From CANJDH01 sp964443245 (GTDB taxonomy: Bacteria > Pseudomonadota > Gammaproteobacteria > Burkholderiales > JAEUOS01): a DNA stretch of 7,058 nt. Shown here one piece after another: positions 1 to 5,753 of the stretch; within the stretch, counting starts at the first letter, position 1, and every line of letters begins with the position of its first letter. Position numbers and translations under genes: made by a program. Location of the stretch: contig CAYUEG010000164.1 of NCBI GenBank assembly GCA_964443245.1, positions 1 to 7,058 on the forward strand. Reading direction: 5' to 3'. The notes below the pieces were generated by a model. That model was not told the DNA's origin. It saw only the letters and a list, made by a program, of their open reading frames with translations, and made no database searches.

Positions 1-1
1 C

Positions 2-26
2 GTGACGATTCTTGTCACATTTTTTT
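2..26 (+). terminator. Possible weak intrinsic terminator at the window edge
   Basis: GTGAC (2-6) and GTCAC (14-18) can pair across a 7-base loop, with a possible extra G-U pair, and are followed by seven T at 20-26. This is the layout of a Rho-independent terminator for a plus-strand gene lying left of the window. The stem is only five pairs and not GC-rich, so it would be weak, and the upstream gene is not visible. GTGA and TCAC also resemble CRP half-sites, but they are nine bases apart instead of six. Confidence 0.25.
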
Positions 27-228
27 CTCCCGCCAGAACCTTGGCCTTTATGCCATGGGCATGCCCAGTTCAGACCGGTGCGCGAGCCACGGATCGCCGG
101 CACAAAAACACCGATAAATGGTCAATTTACGCCGGATTTAACGGCAATTGTTGGGCAGGGTTGATCGGCAGGGCACAAAATGGGACGAATGGGGCGGCAT
201 TTCTGCCCTCCCCAGGTGTCACATCGGT

Positions 229-254
229 CTGTCCGGCCCGAACGCGCCGGACAG
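229..254. repeat. Perfect 9-bp inverted repeat in the 3' flank of the Crp-type gene
   Basis: CTGTCCGGC at 229-237 and GCCGGACAG at 246-254 are exact reverse complements with an 8-base loop. In RNA from either strand this would be a stable GC-rich hairpin. It lies about 40 bases past the stop codon of the Crp-type gene on the minus strand. There is no T-run after it on either side, so it is not a canonical Rho-independent terminator. A 3'-end stabilising hairpin or a Rho-linked end is possible. Confidence 0.5.
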
Positions 255-292
255 CGGAAGTGCGTCGGGCTTGAACCCGTGTTGCGCCGGGG

Positions 293-967
293 CTACAGGT
301 GGGTGGAGAGGCGTTCGCGCAGCACGATGGAACCGTCGTCGCGGGTTTCGATGTAGCCCCCCACTTCCAGGCCCTTCATAACGCGGCTGACCATCTCGCG
401 CGAGGCGCCGATCATCTTCGCAATGTCCTGGCGCGGTAGTTTGCCCTTGACCACCTTGTGGCCGTCGATCACTTCGGAATTCTCGATCAATACGCGCGCC
501 ACCCGGCCGTACACATCGAGCAACGCCAGGCTTTCGATCTTGCGGTCCGCCTCGCGCAGGCGCTTGACCAGGCCGCGCATGATGACCATGGCCAGATCAA
601 AATTATTCTTGAGGATGGCCTTGAAGTCATCCTTGGTGATGACAATGAACTCGCACGCCTCGGTGGTGAGCACGGACGCGGAGCGCGGTTCCTCATCCAT
701 CAGGCCCATCTCGCCGAAGAAATCTCCCGGGCCAAGACTGGCCAGAATCACTTCCTTGCCTTCGTCGTCGGACATTTGCACCCGCGTGCGACCGGTAAGG
801 ATGATGTACAGCGAATCGGTGGGATCCCCTGCCTGCAGCACCGTGCGGTTGCGCGGTACCGCACGCCGCGTCATGACGCCTGCGAGTGCATTGAGTTCCG
901 GTTCATCGAGCACCGCAAACAGCGGCACGTTGCGCAGCATTCCGAGGTGAACTTGGGGCAAGGCCAT
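293..967 (-). CDS. Crp/Fnr-family transcriptional regulator with cyclic-nucleotide-type sensor domain
   Basis: This 224-residue cytosolic DNA-binding protein has the standard length and order of the CRP family. The N-terminal beta-roll spans roughly residues 15-115 and holds a phosphate-binding-cassette-like stretch, FGEMGL at 84-89 followed by R95-S96, the counterparts of E. coli CRP R82 and S83. A dimerisation helix covers about 122-150. The C-terminal helix-turn-helix (about 178-202) has SREMVSR at 189-195, so the CRP DNA-contact residues R180, E181 and R185 are kept as R190, E191 and R195. The CRP adenine contacts T127 and S128 align with A140 and D141, so the ligand may not be cAMP. There is no cysteine cluster of the Fnr iron-sulfur type. 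The ATG at 967 has a poor ribosome binding site; a second in-frame ATG lies at 940. The gene follows the transporter gene by 33 bases and is probably co-transcribed with it. The family call is firm; ligand and targets are unknown. Confidence 0.93.
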   Translation of the reverse strand: MALPQVHLGMLRNVPLFAVLDEPELNALAGVMTRRAVPRNRTVLQAGDPTDSLYIILTGRTRVQMSDDEGKEVILASLGPGDFFGEMGLMDEEPRSASVLTTEACEFIVITKDDFKAILKNNFDLAMVIMRGLVKRLREADRKIESLALLDVYGRVARVLIENSEVIDGHKVVKGKLPRQDIAKMIGASREMVSRVMKGLEVGGYIETRDDGSIVLRERLSTHL

Positions 968-1000
968 GATCGGAGAGTGGGCAGTAGAGAGGCTTCGAAA

Positions 1001-2935
1001 CTAGAAAAGATACACCAAAGATCCATGCAAACGGAAGTTCCGCGCTGCGGTAGTTTGCAGCGGATCACCAGTGTGCGCAGGCTTGTTGGTCCAGGCCGCA
1101 TCCATACGGATGCTGAGGCTGTTGCCCCTTGTGATGCGCAGCCCCACACCGTGCGAACTGGCCGAAGACTGCTTCACCTCCAGAGCTTGCGGGCCGACCC
1201 GGTACAGACGACCCACGTCGTAAAAACCGACCAGACGCAACTTCGTGTCTTCAACCAGCTGAACCTTGGAAATCAGTTCTGGCGTATAGACCTCAAAATT
1301 GCCATAGGTACCCCAGTCATTCGAGTACTGGCGTTCCAGAAATCCGCGGATGGAATTCGCTCCACCCAAGCCAAACTGTTCAGCGGGAATGAGTCGGTCG
1401 TTCGTCACCTGCCCAACGATGTTGGCACGCACCTGCCAGTCATTGGCAAACGCCCGATAGTGCGTAAAGCCGTAGCGCCAGATACGGTAGTTCGGGCGTC
1501 CGCCCTCACGGGCACCGATGCCGGTCGGTGATGTGCCGGCGTTCCATTGCCCGCTGCCGCCGTCACCGCCACCGGGCGTGTTCTGGTTGTAGCTGATGTA
1601 GAAGTTGGTTTCAGCGTTCTGTTCGCGGTAGGCACCGGAATAGGTCAGGCTGATCGGCTTGACAGTAATGTTGGGGATGATGCCATTGCCGCCACCGACG
1701 GGTACGACGCTATTGTCGTAGGCGCGATAGTCCCAGGCATATATGAGGCGGTGGTCGAAATCGCCGATCCGCGGCAGATTCTGCGTATAGCGGATGCCGA
1801 ATACGGAACCGCGACCGGATACGTTGAAGATGTTCTGAACCGCGCCCGAATTGACGTTCGAGAAACCCGCCGAAAAATCAAGCATGTTGCCCGAGGCGTA
1901 GAGCGGGATCCGGTAGGACAAGCCCAAAATCATCACATCCCGGGAAAACACCTGGAACCGGCTTTTCTCGTCCGGAGAGGTAATCACCTGCGCCGACAGC
2001 ACATGATCCTTGCCCAGAAAATTGGCATCGGTCACACCCAGACCCCAGCGGAACGGGCCAGTCTTGCCGGAACCGGTGTTGTCGAGCGAGAAGTTGAACT
2101 TGATCGGCTTGTCTTCCGTCACCTTGACAACGGCATCGACCTCACCTTCGTTGCTCCCCGCGCGCAACAGCACCGTGGTTGCCTTACCGGGATTCTCATT
2201 GGCCAGACGCAGGCTGGATGCAATCCGGTTGCTGTTCGGCGCATCACCGATCTTGAGCCCGGGCAGGCTGGCAAGAATGTTGGCCTCGGTATAGAGATTA
2301 TTGCCTTCCACCACAATCCGGGCAATTTTCGGCTCGATCACCTTGAACTTGACAGTACCCTGGTCGAGTTCCTGTTCAGGCAACAGCACCTGAACAGAGC
2401 CAAATCCCTCGGCAACGAACTGTTTTTCCACCGCTTCGAGCGCCTGCTGCACCGTGGCAAAATCACGTCCCTTGCCGGCAAATGGCGCCAGAATACGGTC
2501 GAACGTACTCTTCGGAATCAAGGTGGCCCCTTCGACTTCGAAGGCGCGGATCTCGAATTTGGGCCCTCCCGTGTCGACCGCCGGCGCTTTGGGGGCTGGA
2601 GCCGCCGGCACTTGCACCTGCGGCGTGTGCGGGACTGCAGGCACGTTCGCTCCGCCAGCACCCGGCGCTTGGGCGAGAAGTGCAGGTTTTCCCGCCTCCG
2701 GCCGGGCACCGTTCGCTAGCGGTACCTGTCGCTCCAGCGCAGGCGCAGGATCAGGGCCCGTATTGCCATACAACCGCCCCGCCTCCTGAGCGGAGGTGCC
2801 TGAGGCAATGGTCATCACGGCCAGCACGGCCAAGCGCAGGGGGAACGGCGGCAGACTCCAACGGTGGGCGAAGGGGCCGGCAGAGTCGCTGCCAGGCCTG
2901 CACGCCGATGCTGTGCACCGCAATTGTGGATTCAC
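1001..2935 (-). CDS. ShlB/FhaC/HecB-type two-partner-secretion outer-membrane transporter (TpsB)
   Basis: Members of this Omp85-superfamily branch form a 16-stranded barrel that secretes a partner TpsA exoprotein. From the GTG at 2935 the protein has 644 residues. It has a long signal sequence ending near TSA-Q (residues 47-50), then an Ala/Pro/Gly-rich linker (about 51-125) and a first POTRA-type domain (about 127-201, starting KFEIRAFEVEG). A second POTRA (about 203-277) and the barrel (about 278-644) follow. The loop-6 hallmark (V/I)RG(Y/F) is present as SIRGF at 528-532. The chain ends in LVYLF, a terminal-Phe sequence expected of an outer-membrane barrel. The frame stays open to an ATG at 3103, but that ATG falls between the TATAAT box at 3105-3110 and its expected start point, and the extra residues look unlike protein. 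The GTG has AGGG nine bases upstream. The linker makes it longer than typical FhaC. No TpsA gene is visible nearby, so the substrate is unknown. Confidence 0.87.
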   Translation of the reverse strand: MNPQLRCTASACRPGSDSAGPFAHRWSLPPFPLRLAVLAVMTIASGTSAQEAGRLYGNTGPDPAPALERQVPLANGARPEAGKPALLAQAPGAGGANVPAVPHTPQVQVPAAPAPKAPAVDTGGPKFEIRAFEVEGATLIPKSTFDRILAPFAGKGRDFATVQQALEAVEKQFVAEGFGSVQVLLPEQELDQGTVKFKVIEPKIARIVVEGNNLYTEANILASLPGLKIGDAPNSNRIASSLRLANENPGKATTVLLRAGSNEGEVDAVVKVTEDKPIKFNFSLDNTGSGKTGPFRWGLGVTDANFLGKDHVLSAQVITSPDEKSRFQVFSRDVMILGLSYRIPLYASGNMLDFSAGFSNVNSGAVQNIFNVSGRGSVFGIRYTQNLPRIGDFDHRLIYAWDYRAYDNSVVPVGGGNGIIPNITVKPISLTYSGAYREQNAETNFYISYNQNTPGGGDGGSGQWNAGTSPTGIGAREGGRPNYRIWRYGFTHYRAFANDWQVRANIVGQVTNDRLIPAEQFGLGGANSIRGFLERQYSNDWGTYGNFEVYTPELISKVQLVEDTKLRLVGFYDVGRLYRVGPQALEVKQSSASSHGVGLRITRGNSLSIRMDAAWTNKPAHTGDPLQTTAARNFRLHGSLVYLF

Positions 2936-3104
2936 CCGCTCTAGCCCTTGTGCGATCGCATCGATCGAGAAAAAAACCGCGTGTGGGATAATCGTTCTTG
3001 ATTTTTCATCGCATTTGGCCGAATTCAGCAGTCGCGCTTGCCTTGCCTGCCGCCACCTGCTTGTTCGCTTAACCAATGCCCGCCAAAGCGTTGATTCCTT
3101 CAAG
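2936..3104 (-). other. Putative 5' leader of the transporter transcript
   Basis: If transcription starts about seven bases past the TATAAT box, near 3098, the mRNA carries about 160 untranslated bases before the GTG at 2935. The leader includes a seven-T run (2971-2977, read on the minus strand) and two abutting perfect palindromes, TGCGATCGCA at 2951-2960 and TCGATCGA at 2961-2968. No known riboswitch fold was recognised. The alternative is that this stretch is coding from the ATG at 3103. Confidence 0.4.
2984..2992 (+). promoter_or_regulatory. Possible extended -10 promoter toward trxB
   Basis: TGGGATAAT at 2984-2992 fits the extended -10 pattern TGn followed by a hexamer matching TATAAT at five of six positions. 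A start near 2999 would give trxB a leader of about 157 bases and would overlap the transporter leader on the other strand. No good -35 element is seen 16-18 bases upstream, which extended -10 promoters can tolerate. The prediction rests on this short match only. Confidence 0.3.
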
Positions 3105-3110
3105 ATTATA
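3105..3110 (-). promoter_or_regulatory. -10 box TATAAT reading toward the transporter and crp-type genes
   Basis: Read on the minus strand, 3110 to 3105 is a perfect TATAAT. It would place the transcript start near 3098. The -35 region at 16-18 bases spacing is poor, matching three of six positions at best, so an activator or other contacts may be needed. The box touches the CRP-like palindrome at 3112-3127. Confidence 0.5.
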
Positions 3111-3111
3111 T

Positions 3112-3127
3112 CGTGAATTTTGTCACA
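3112..3127. promoter_or_regulatory. CRP-type operator in the divergent trxB/transporter promoter region
   Basis: CGTGA, six bases, then TCACA. On the minus strand this reads TGTGA-N6-TCACG, one base from the core of the E. coli CRP consensus TGTGA-N6-TCACA and with the exact spacing. Its centre lies about 21.5 bases upstream of the predicted transporter start, inside the promoter spacer, a position that usually represses. It is 36.5 bases upstream of the trxB start codon. The Crp-type protein encoded at 293-967 has the matching recognition-helix residues, so it is the natural candidate to bind here. Binding is inferred. Confidence 0.6.
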
Positions 3128-3155
3128 CTAAACTTTTCCATCACCCTGATTCTCA

Positions 3156-4121
3156 ATGACTTCTTCAACTGCAACCCATGCCCGTGTCCTCATCCTCGGT
3201 TCCGGCCCGGCAGGCTACTCGGCCGCTGTTTACGCCGCGCGCGCGAACCTCAAGCCGGTCCTGATCACCGGCATTGAACAAGGCGGACAGCTCATGACCA
3301 CAACGGACGTGGACAATTGGCCCGCCGATGCGATGGGCGTCCAAGGCCCGGAACTAATGGAGCGGTTTCGCCAGCACGCAGAACGGTTCGGCACCCAGAT
3401 GATTTTCGACCAGATTCACACTGTCAAGCTCGGTGCCCAGCCCTTCACACTCGTCGGTGATGCGGGCACCTACACCTGCGATGCCTTGATCATTGCCACG
3501 GGCGCCTCAGCCATGTATCTGGGACTTCCCTCCGAAGAGAAGTTCATGGGCCGCGGCGTCTCGGGTTGCGCCACCTGCGACGGTTTTTTCTACAAGCAGC
3601 AGGACGTCTGTGTTGTCGGGGGCGGCAACACGGCCGTGGAGGAGGCGCTGTATCTTTCCAACATCGCCCGCAAGGTCACGGTCATTCATCGTCGCGACAA
3701 GTTCCGCGCCGAGGCGATCCTGATCGACAAGCTGATGGCCAAGGCAGCCGAGGGCAAGGTGGAGTTGGCGTGGAACCACACGCTGGAGGAGGTACTGGGC
3801 GATGATTCCGGCGTGACCGGCGTACGCATCAAGTCGACTGCCGATGGCGCGACGCGCGACCTCGCGCTGTCGGGATGCTTCATCGCGATTGGTCACAAGC
3901 CCAACACGGCCATCTTTGCCGGCCAGCTCGAGATGGACGCGACCGGCTACATCAAGACCCAGATGGGCCGCGACGGCATGGCCACACAAACGAGCATTCC
4001 CGGCGTGTTCGCTGCCGGGGATGTACAGGACCACGTGTACCGCCAGGCGGTCACCAGTGCCGGCACCGGCTGCATGGCAGCCCTGGACGCCCAACGCTAT
4101 CTTGAAGCGAAGCAGGCCTAG
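3156..4121 (+). CDS. trxB: Thioredoxin reductase (NADPH, FAD)
   Basis: This cytosolic flavoenzyme passes electrons from NADPH to thioredoxin through FAD and a redox-active cysteine pair. The 321 residues match the usual bacterial low-molecular-weight TrxB length. The FAD dinucleotide-binding motif GSGPAG is at 15-20 and the CATC active site at 138-141 (followed by DGFF). The NADPH-binding GGGNTA is at 155-160 with HRR at 178-180, which favours NADPH, and the second FAD motif FAAGDV is at 285-290. No inserted domain or missing catalytic residue is seen. The ATG at 3156 gives the normal N-terminus but has no clear Shine-Dalgarno sequence, so the mRNA may be weakly initiated or nearly leaderless. 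It is the first gene of a plus-strand run with smr 49 bases downstream, and it shares its upstream region with the divergent transporter gene and a CRP-type palindrome. Confidence 0.97.
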   Translation: MTSSTATHARVLILGSGPAGYSAAVYAARANLKPVLITGIEQGGQLMTTTDVDNWPADAMGVQGPELMERFRQHAERFGTQMIFDQIHTVKLGAQPFTLVGDAGTYTCDALIIATGASAMYLGLPSEEKFMGRGVSGCATCDGFFYKQQDVCVVGGGNTAVEEALYLSNIARKVTVIHRRDKFRAEAILIDKLMAKAAEGKVELAWNHTLEEVLGDDSGVTGVRIKSTADGATRDLALSGCFIAIGHKPNTAIFAGQLEMDATGYIKTQMGRDGMATQTSIPGVFAAGDVQDHVYRQAVTSAGTGCMAALDAQRYLEAKQA

Positions 4122-4170
4122 ACCTGGTGCAAATAGGACTGCGACGCATGATTTCGCGCCGCCAGGTGGC

Positions 4171-4857
4171 ATGACCCCGGAGGCACGCGCGGCTCTGGAG
4201 CGCCTGGGCAAAGACATGGCCCGGCAGCGCAAGGATGCGGAAGCGCAGGCTGCGCTCGAAAAGCAGCGCCGCGCGGCGGCGGAGCGCGAAGCTACCCTGT
4301 TCCGGCAGGCAGTCCAGGATGCAGCGCCGTTGCGCGCTCCCAAGCGGATGGAGCGCCCCACCCCTCGGCCAATTGGGCGTATCCGCCGCACCGGGCCGGG
4401 CGAACAGGGCCGGCCACATGGTGTGGCTGAATCAGTGGCACCGGAGACACCAGAATCTCGACCGCCTGCCCTTTCGGATGGCATGGATGAGGGAGGAGGT
4501 TTCGCCAGCGACGACGATATCTGTTACCTGCGGGCCGGCTTCGCGCCCAATACCCTTAGCAAGCTTCGCCGTGGGGATTGGCCGGTTCAAGGTCAGCTTG
4601 ATTTGCACGGGCAAACACGCGATGCCGCCCGTGACGCCGTCGGACGTTTCCTGTCGGCTTCCGTCCAGCGCGGGCTGCGTTGCATACGCATCGTGCATGG
4701 CAAAGGCCTGGGCTCCACCAATCGCACGCCGGTCCTGAGAGGCCGGGTGCCGCATTGGCTGAAGCAGAGCGAACACGTGCTGGGTTTTGTCCAGGCCAGC
4801 CCCGCCAGCGGTGGTGCCGGAGCCATCCTGGTGTTGCTCGCGGGGCAGCATCCGTGA
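4171..4857 (+). CDS. Stand-alone Smr-domain protein
   Basis: The 228-residue protein has a C-terminal Smr (small MutS-related) domain at about 140-223. Its hallmarks are LDLHG at 143-147, HGKGLGS at 176-182 and GGAGAILVLL at 214-223. Smr domains are nucleases; E. coli SmrB cuts mRNA at collided ribosomes through the DLH and HGxG residues, all present here. The N-terminal part (about 1-46) is a charged, Ala-rich likely helix or coiled coil, followed by a Pro/Arg-rich low-complexity linker (about 52-100). This is the usual architecture of proteobacterial stand-alone Smr proteins. The ATG at 4171 was chosen because AGGTGG (4163-4168) lies just upstream and no in-frame start exists between it and the trxB stop. 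Its stop codon overlaps the GTG of the next gene, suggesting translational coupling. A role in ribosome rescue is inferred from SmrB; DNA-linked functions are also possible. Confidence 0.9.
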   Translation: MTPEARAALERLGKDMARQRKDAEAQAALEKQRRAAAEREATLFRQAVQDAAPLRAPKRMERPTPRPIGRIRRTGPGEQGRPHGVAESVAPETPESRPPALSDGMDEGGGFASDDDICYLRAGFAPNTLSKLRRGDWPVQGQLDLHGQTRDAARDAVGRFLSASVQRGLRCIRIVHGKGLGSTNRTPVLRGRVPHWLKQSEHVLGFVQASPASGGAGAILVLLAGQHP

Positions 4858-5711
4858 AGGGCCTGTGCTGGCTTCTGTTGACCTGCCTGGTGATGTGGAA
4901 CACGGGGGTGTCCGCCAATGATGCGCCGACCACTGCCATCAACCGGTTGCGCACCACGGCCGTTTGTGGAGCTGCAACCGGCCCGCTGCAGTCAAATGGC
5001 CAGTTGAATCAAGCCGCCATGCTGCTGGCACAACAATCCGGCAGCGTAGGCCGCCCGCTGGACGAAACCTTGCGTTCGGCGGGGTATCGTGCCACGCGCT
5101 CGATGTATTTCTCGATCAGCGGTGCACCACAGGCCGACGCCATGGCACGTGCCGTCGAGGCCCGCTTCTGCAAGGAACTCAATCAGCCTGAATGGGCTGA
5201 GATCGGCTCCCACCAACGGTTTTCGGGGATGCAATCACAGTGGTGGATCATTCTCGCGACGCCATTTTCAGCGCCTGCAGCAAGTGAGGCAGAAGCGGTC
5301 GGTCAACGCGTGCTGACCCTGACCAATCAGGCCCGCGCCAGTGCCCGCATGTGTGGCAACCAATCGTTTCCGGCTGCTGGTCCACTGCGCTGGAATGGGC
5401 AACTGGCCGCAATCGGCGGCGCCCACTCAGCCGACATGGCCACGCACAGTTACTTCAGCCACGACGGGCGTGATGGCAGCAAGCCAGCCGAACGTGCCAC
5501 CCGAGGCGGCTATGTCTGGCGTTCCGTAGGGGAGAACATCGCCGCTGGGCAGACCACCGCCGAAGCAGTGGTGCAAGGCTGGATCGACAGCCCGCCCCAC
5601 TGCGCGAATCTGATGGGTGTGCAATTTACCGAAATGGGCGTCGCCTTTTCCGTCAATCTGGCGAGCAAGCTCGGCATCTACTGGACCCAGATGTTTGGTA
5701 CCCCGCGCTGA
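4854..5711 (+). CDS. Exported protein with tandem CAP (SCP/PR-1-like) domains, the first degenerate
   Basis: The 285-residue product starts with a hydrophobic signal peptide ending near VSA-N (residue 21). Residues about 150-285 form a clear bacterial CAP domain: AHSADMA at 190-196, YFSHDGRDG at 200-208 with H204, GENIA at 226-230 with E227, and SPPHCANLM at 246-254 with H249. H204, E227 and H249 match the usual cavity residues. Residues about 27-140 are a second, decayed copy. GPLxxNGQL occurs in both (43-51 and 176-184), as do a GYxxxRS stretch and a cysteine pair (C38/C106 and C167/C250). The first copy lacks all three cavity residues. CAP proteins are secreted, with proposed lipid-binding or protease-like roles; the function here is unknown. 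The GTG at 4854 gives a clean signal peptide and overlaps the smr stop as GTGA. A longer in-frame reading from 4680 would bury the signal sequence and is rejected. Confidence 0.88.
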   Translation: MKGLCWLLLTCLVMWNTGVSANDAPTTAINRLRTTAVCGAATGPLQSNGQLNQAAMLLAQQSGSVGRPLDETLRSAGYRATRSMYFSISGAPQADAMARAVEARFCKELNQPEWAEIGSHQRFSGMQSQWWIILATPFSAPAASEAEAVGQRVLTLTNQARASARMCGNQSFPAAGPLRWNGQLAAIGGAHSADMATHSYFSHDGRDGSKPAERATRGGYVWRSVGENIAAGQTTAEAVVQGWIDSPPHCANLMGVQFTEMGVAFSVNLASKLGIYWTQMFGTPR

Positions 5712-5739
5712 ATCGGCGCCCAACCCCATTCCTCTTCAT

Positions 5740-5743
5740 GGAG
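5740..5743 (+). promoter_or_regulatory. Ribosome binding site deciding the methyltransferase start
   Basis: GGAG lies ten bases before the ATG at 5754. It supports the long form of the methyltransferase, which includes the signal sequence. The next in-frame ATG, at 5874, has its AAGGAA directly abutting the codon, too close to work normally. Confidence 0.6.
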
Positions 5744-5753
5744 TCAACGCAAC

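Larger units (their letters stand above)
1..292. other. Non-coding region left of the Crp-type gene
   Basis: No convincing gene is visible here. The open frames on the plus strand have no recognisable domain and no good ribosome binding site. I checked for tRNA: a TTCAAGC-like loop on the minus strand near 265-280 lacks a proper five-pair T stem and has no acceptor stem. The region holds a weak hairpin with a T-run at the left edge and a perfect 9-bp inverted repeat at 229-254, listed separately. It is the 3' flank of the Crp-type gene. Confidence 0.6.

Noticed and set aside
2..19. CRP-like site CGTGA...TCACA at the left edge
   Set aside because: The half-sites are nine bases apart instead of six, so it does not fit a CRP-type dimer; a weak terminator hairpin explains the symmetry better.
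2..274. 90-codon open frame at the left edge
   Set aside because: No start signal is visible and the composition is not protein-like; it covers two inverted repeats and ends just before the crp-type stop.
262..282. tRNA-like T-loop (TTCAAGC on the minus strand)
   Set aside because: The five-pair T stem fails at the third pair, and no acceptor, D or anticodon arm can be built around it.
458..1531. Long plus-strand open frame (357 codons) opposite the crp-type and transporter genes
   Set aside because: Its translation has no recognisable domain and lies antisense to two well-supported genes; GC-rich codon bias explains the open frame.
1547..2719. Long plus-strand open frame (390 codons) opposite the transporter gene
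   Set aside because: Antisense shadow of the transporter; no ribosome binding site and no domain-like sequence.
2951..2960. TGCGATCGCA containing the cyanobacterial HIP1 octamer GCGATCGC
   Set aside because: A single copy in a proteobacterial context; no sign of the high density that defines HIP1.
3091..3134. Sigma-70 promoter for trxB using TTGATT (3091-3096) or TAAACT (3129-3134)
   Set aside because: No acceptable -10/-35 pair with 16-18 base spacing could be assembled from these hexamers.
3507..4484. Minus-strand open frame (325 codons) opposite trxB and smr
   Set aside because: Spans two solid plus-strand genes, is Arg/Ala-rich and has no recognisable motif.
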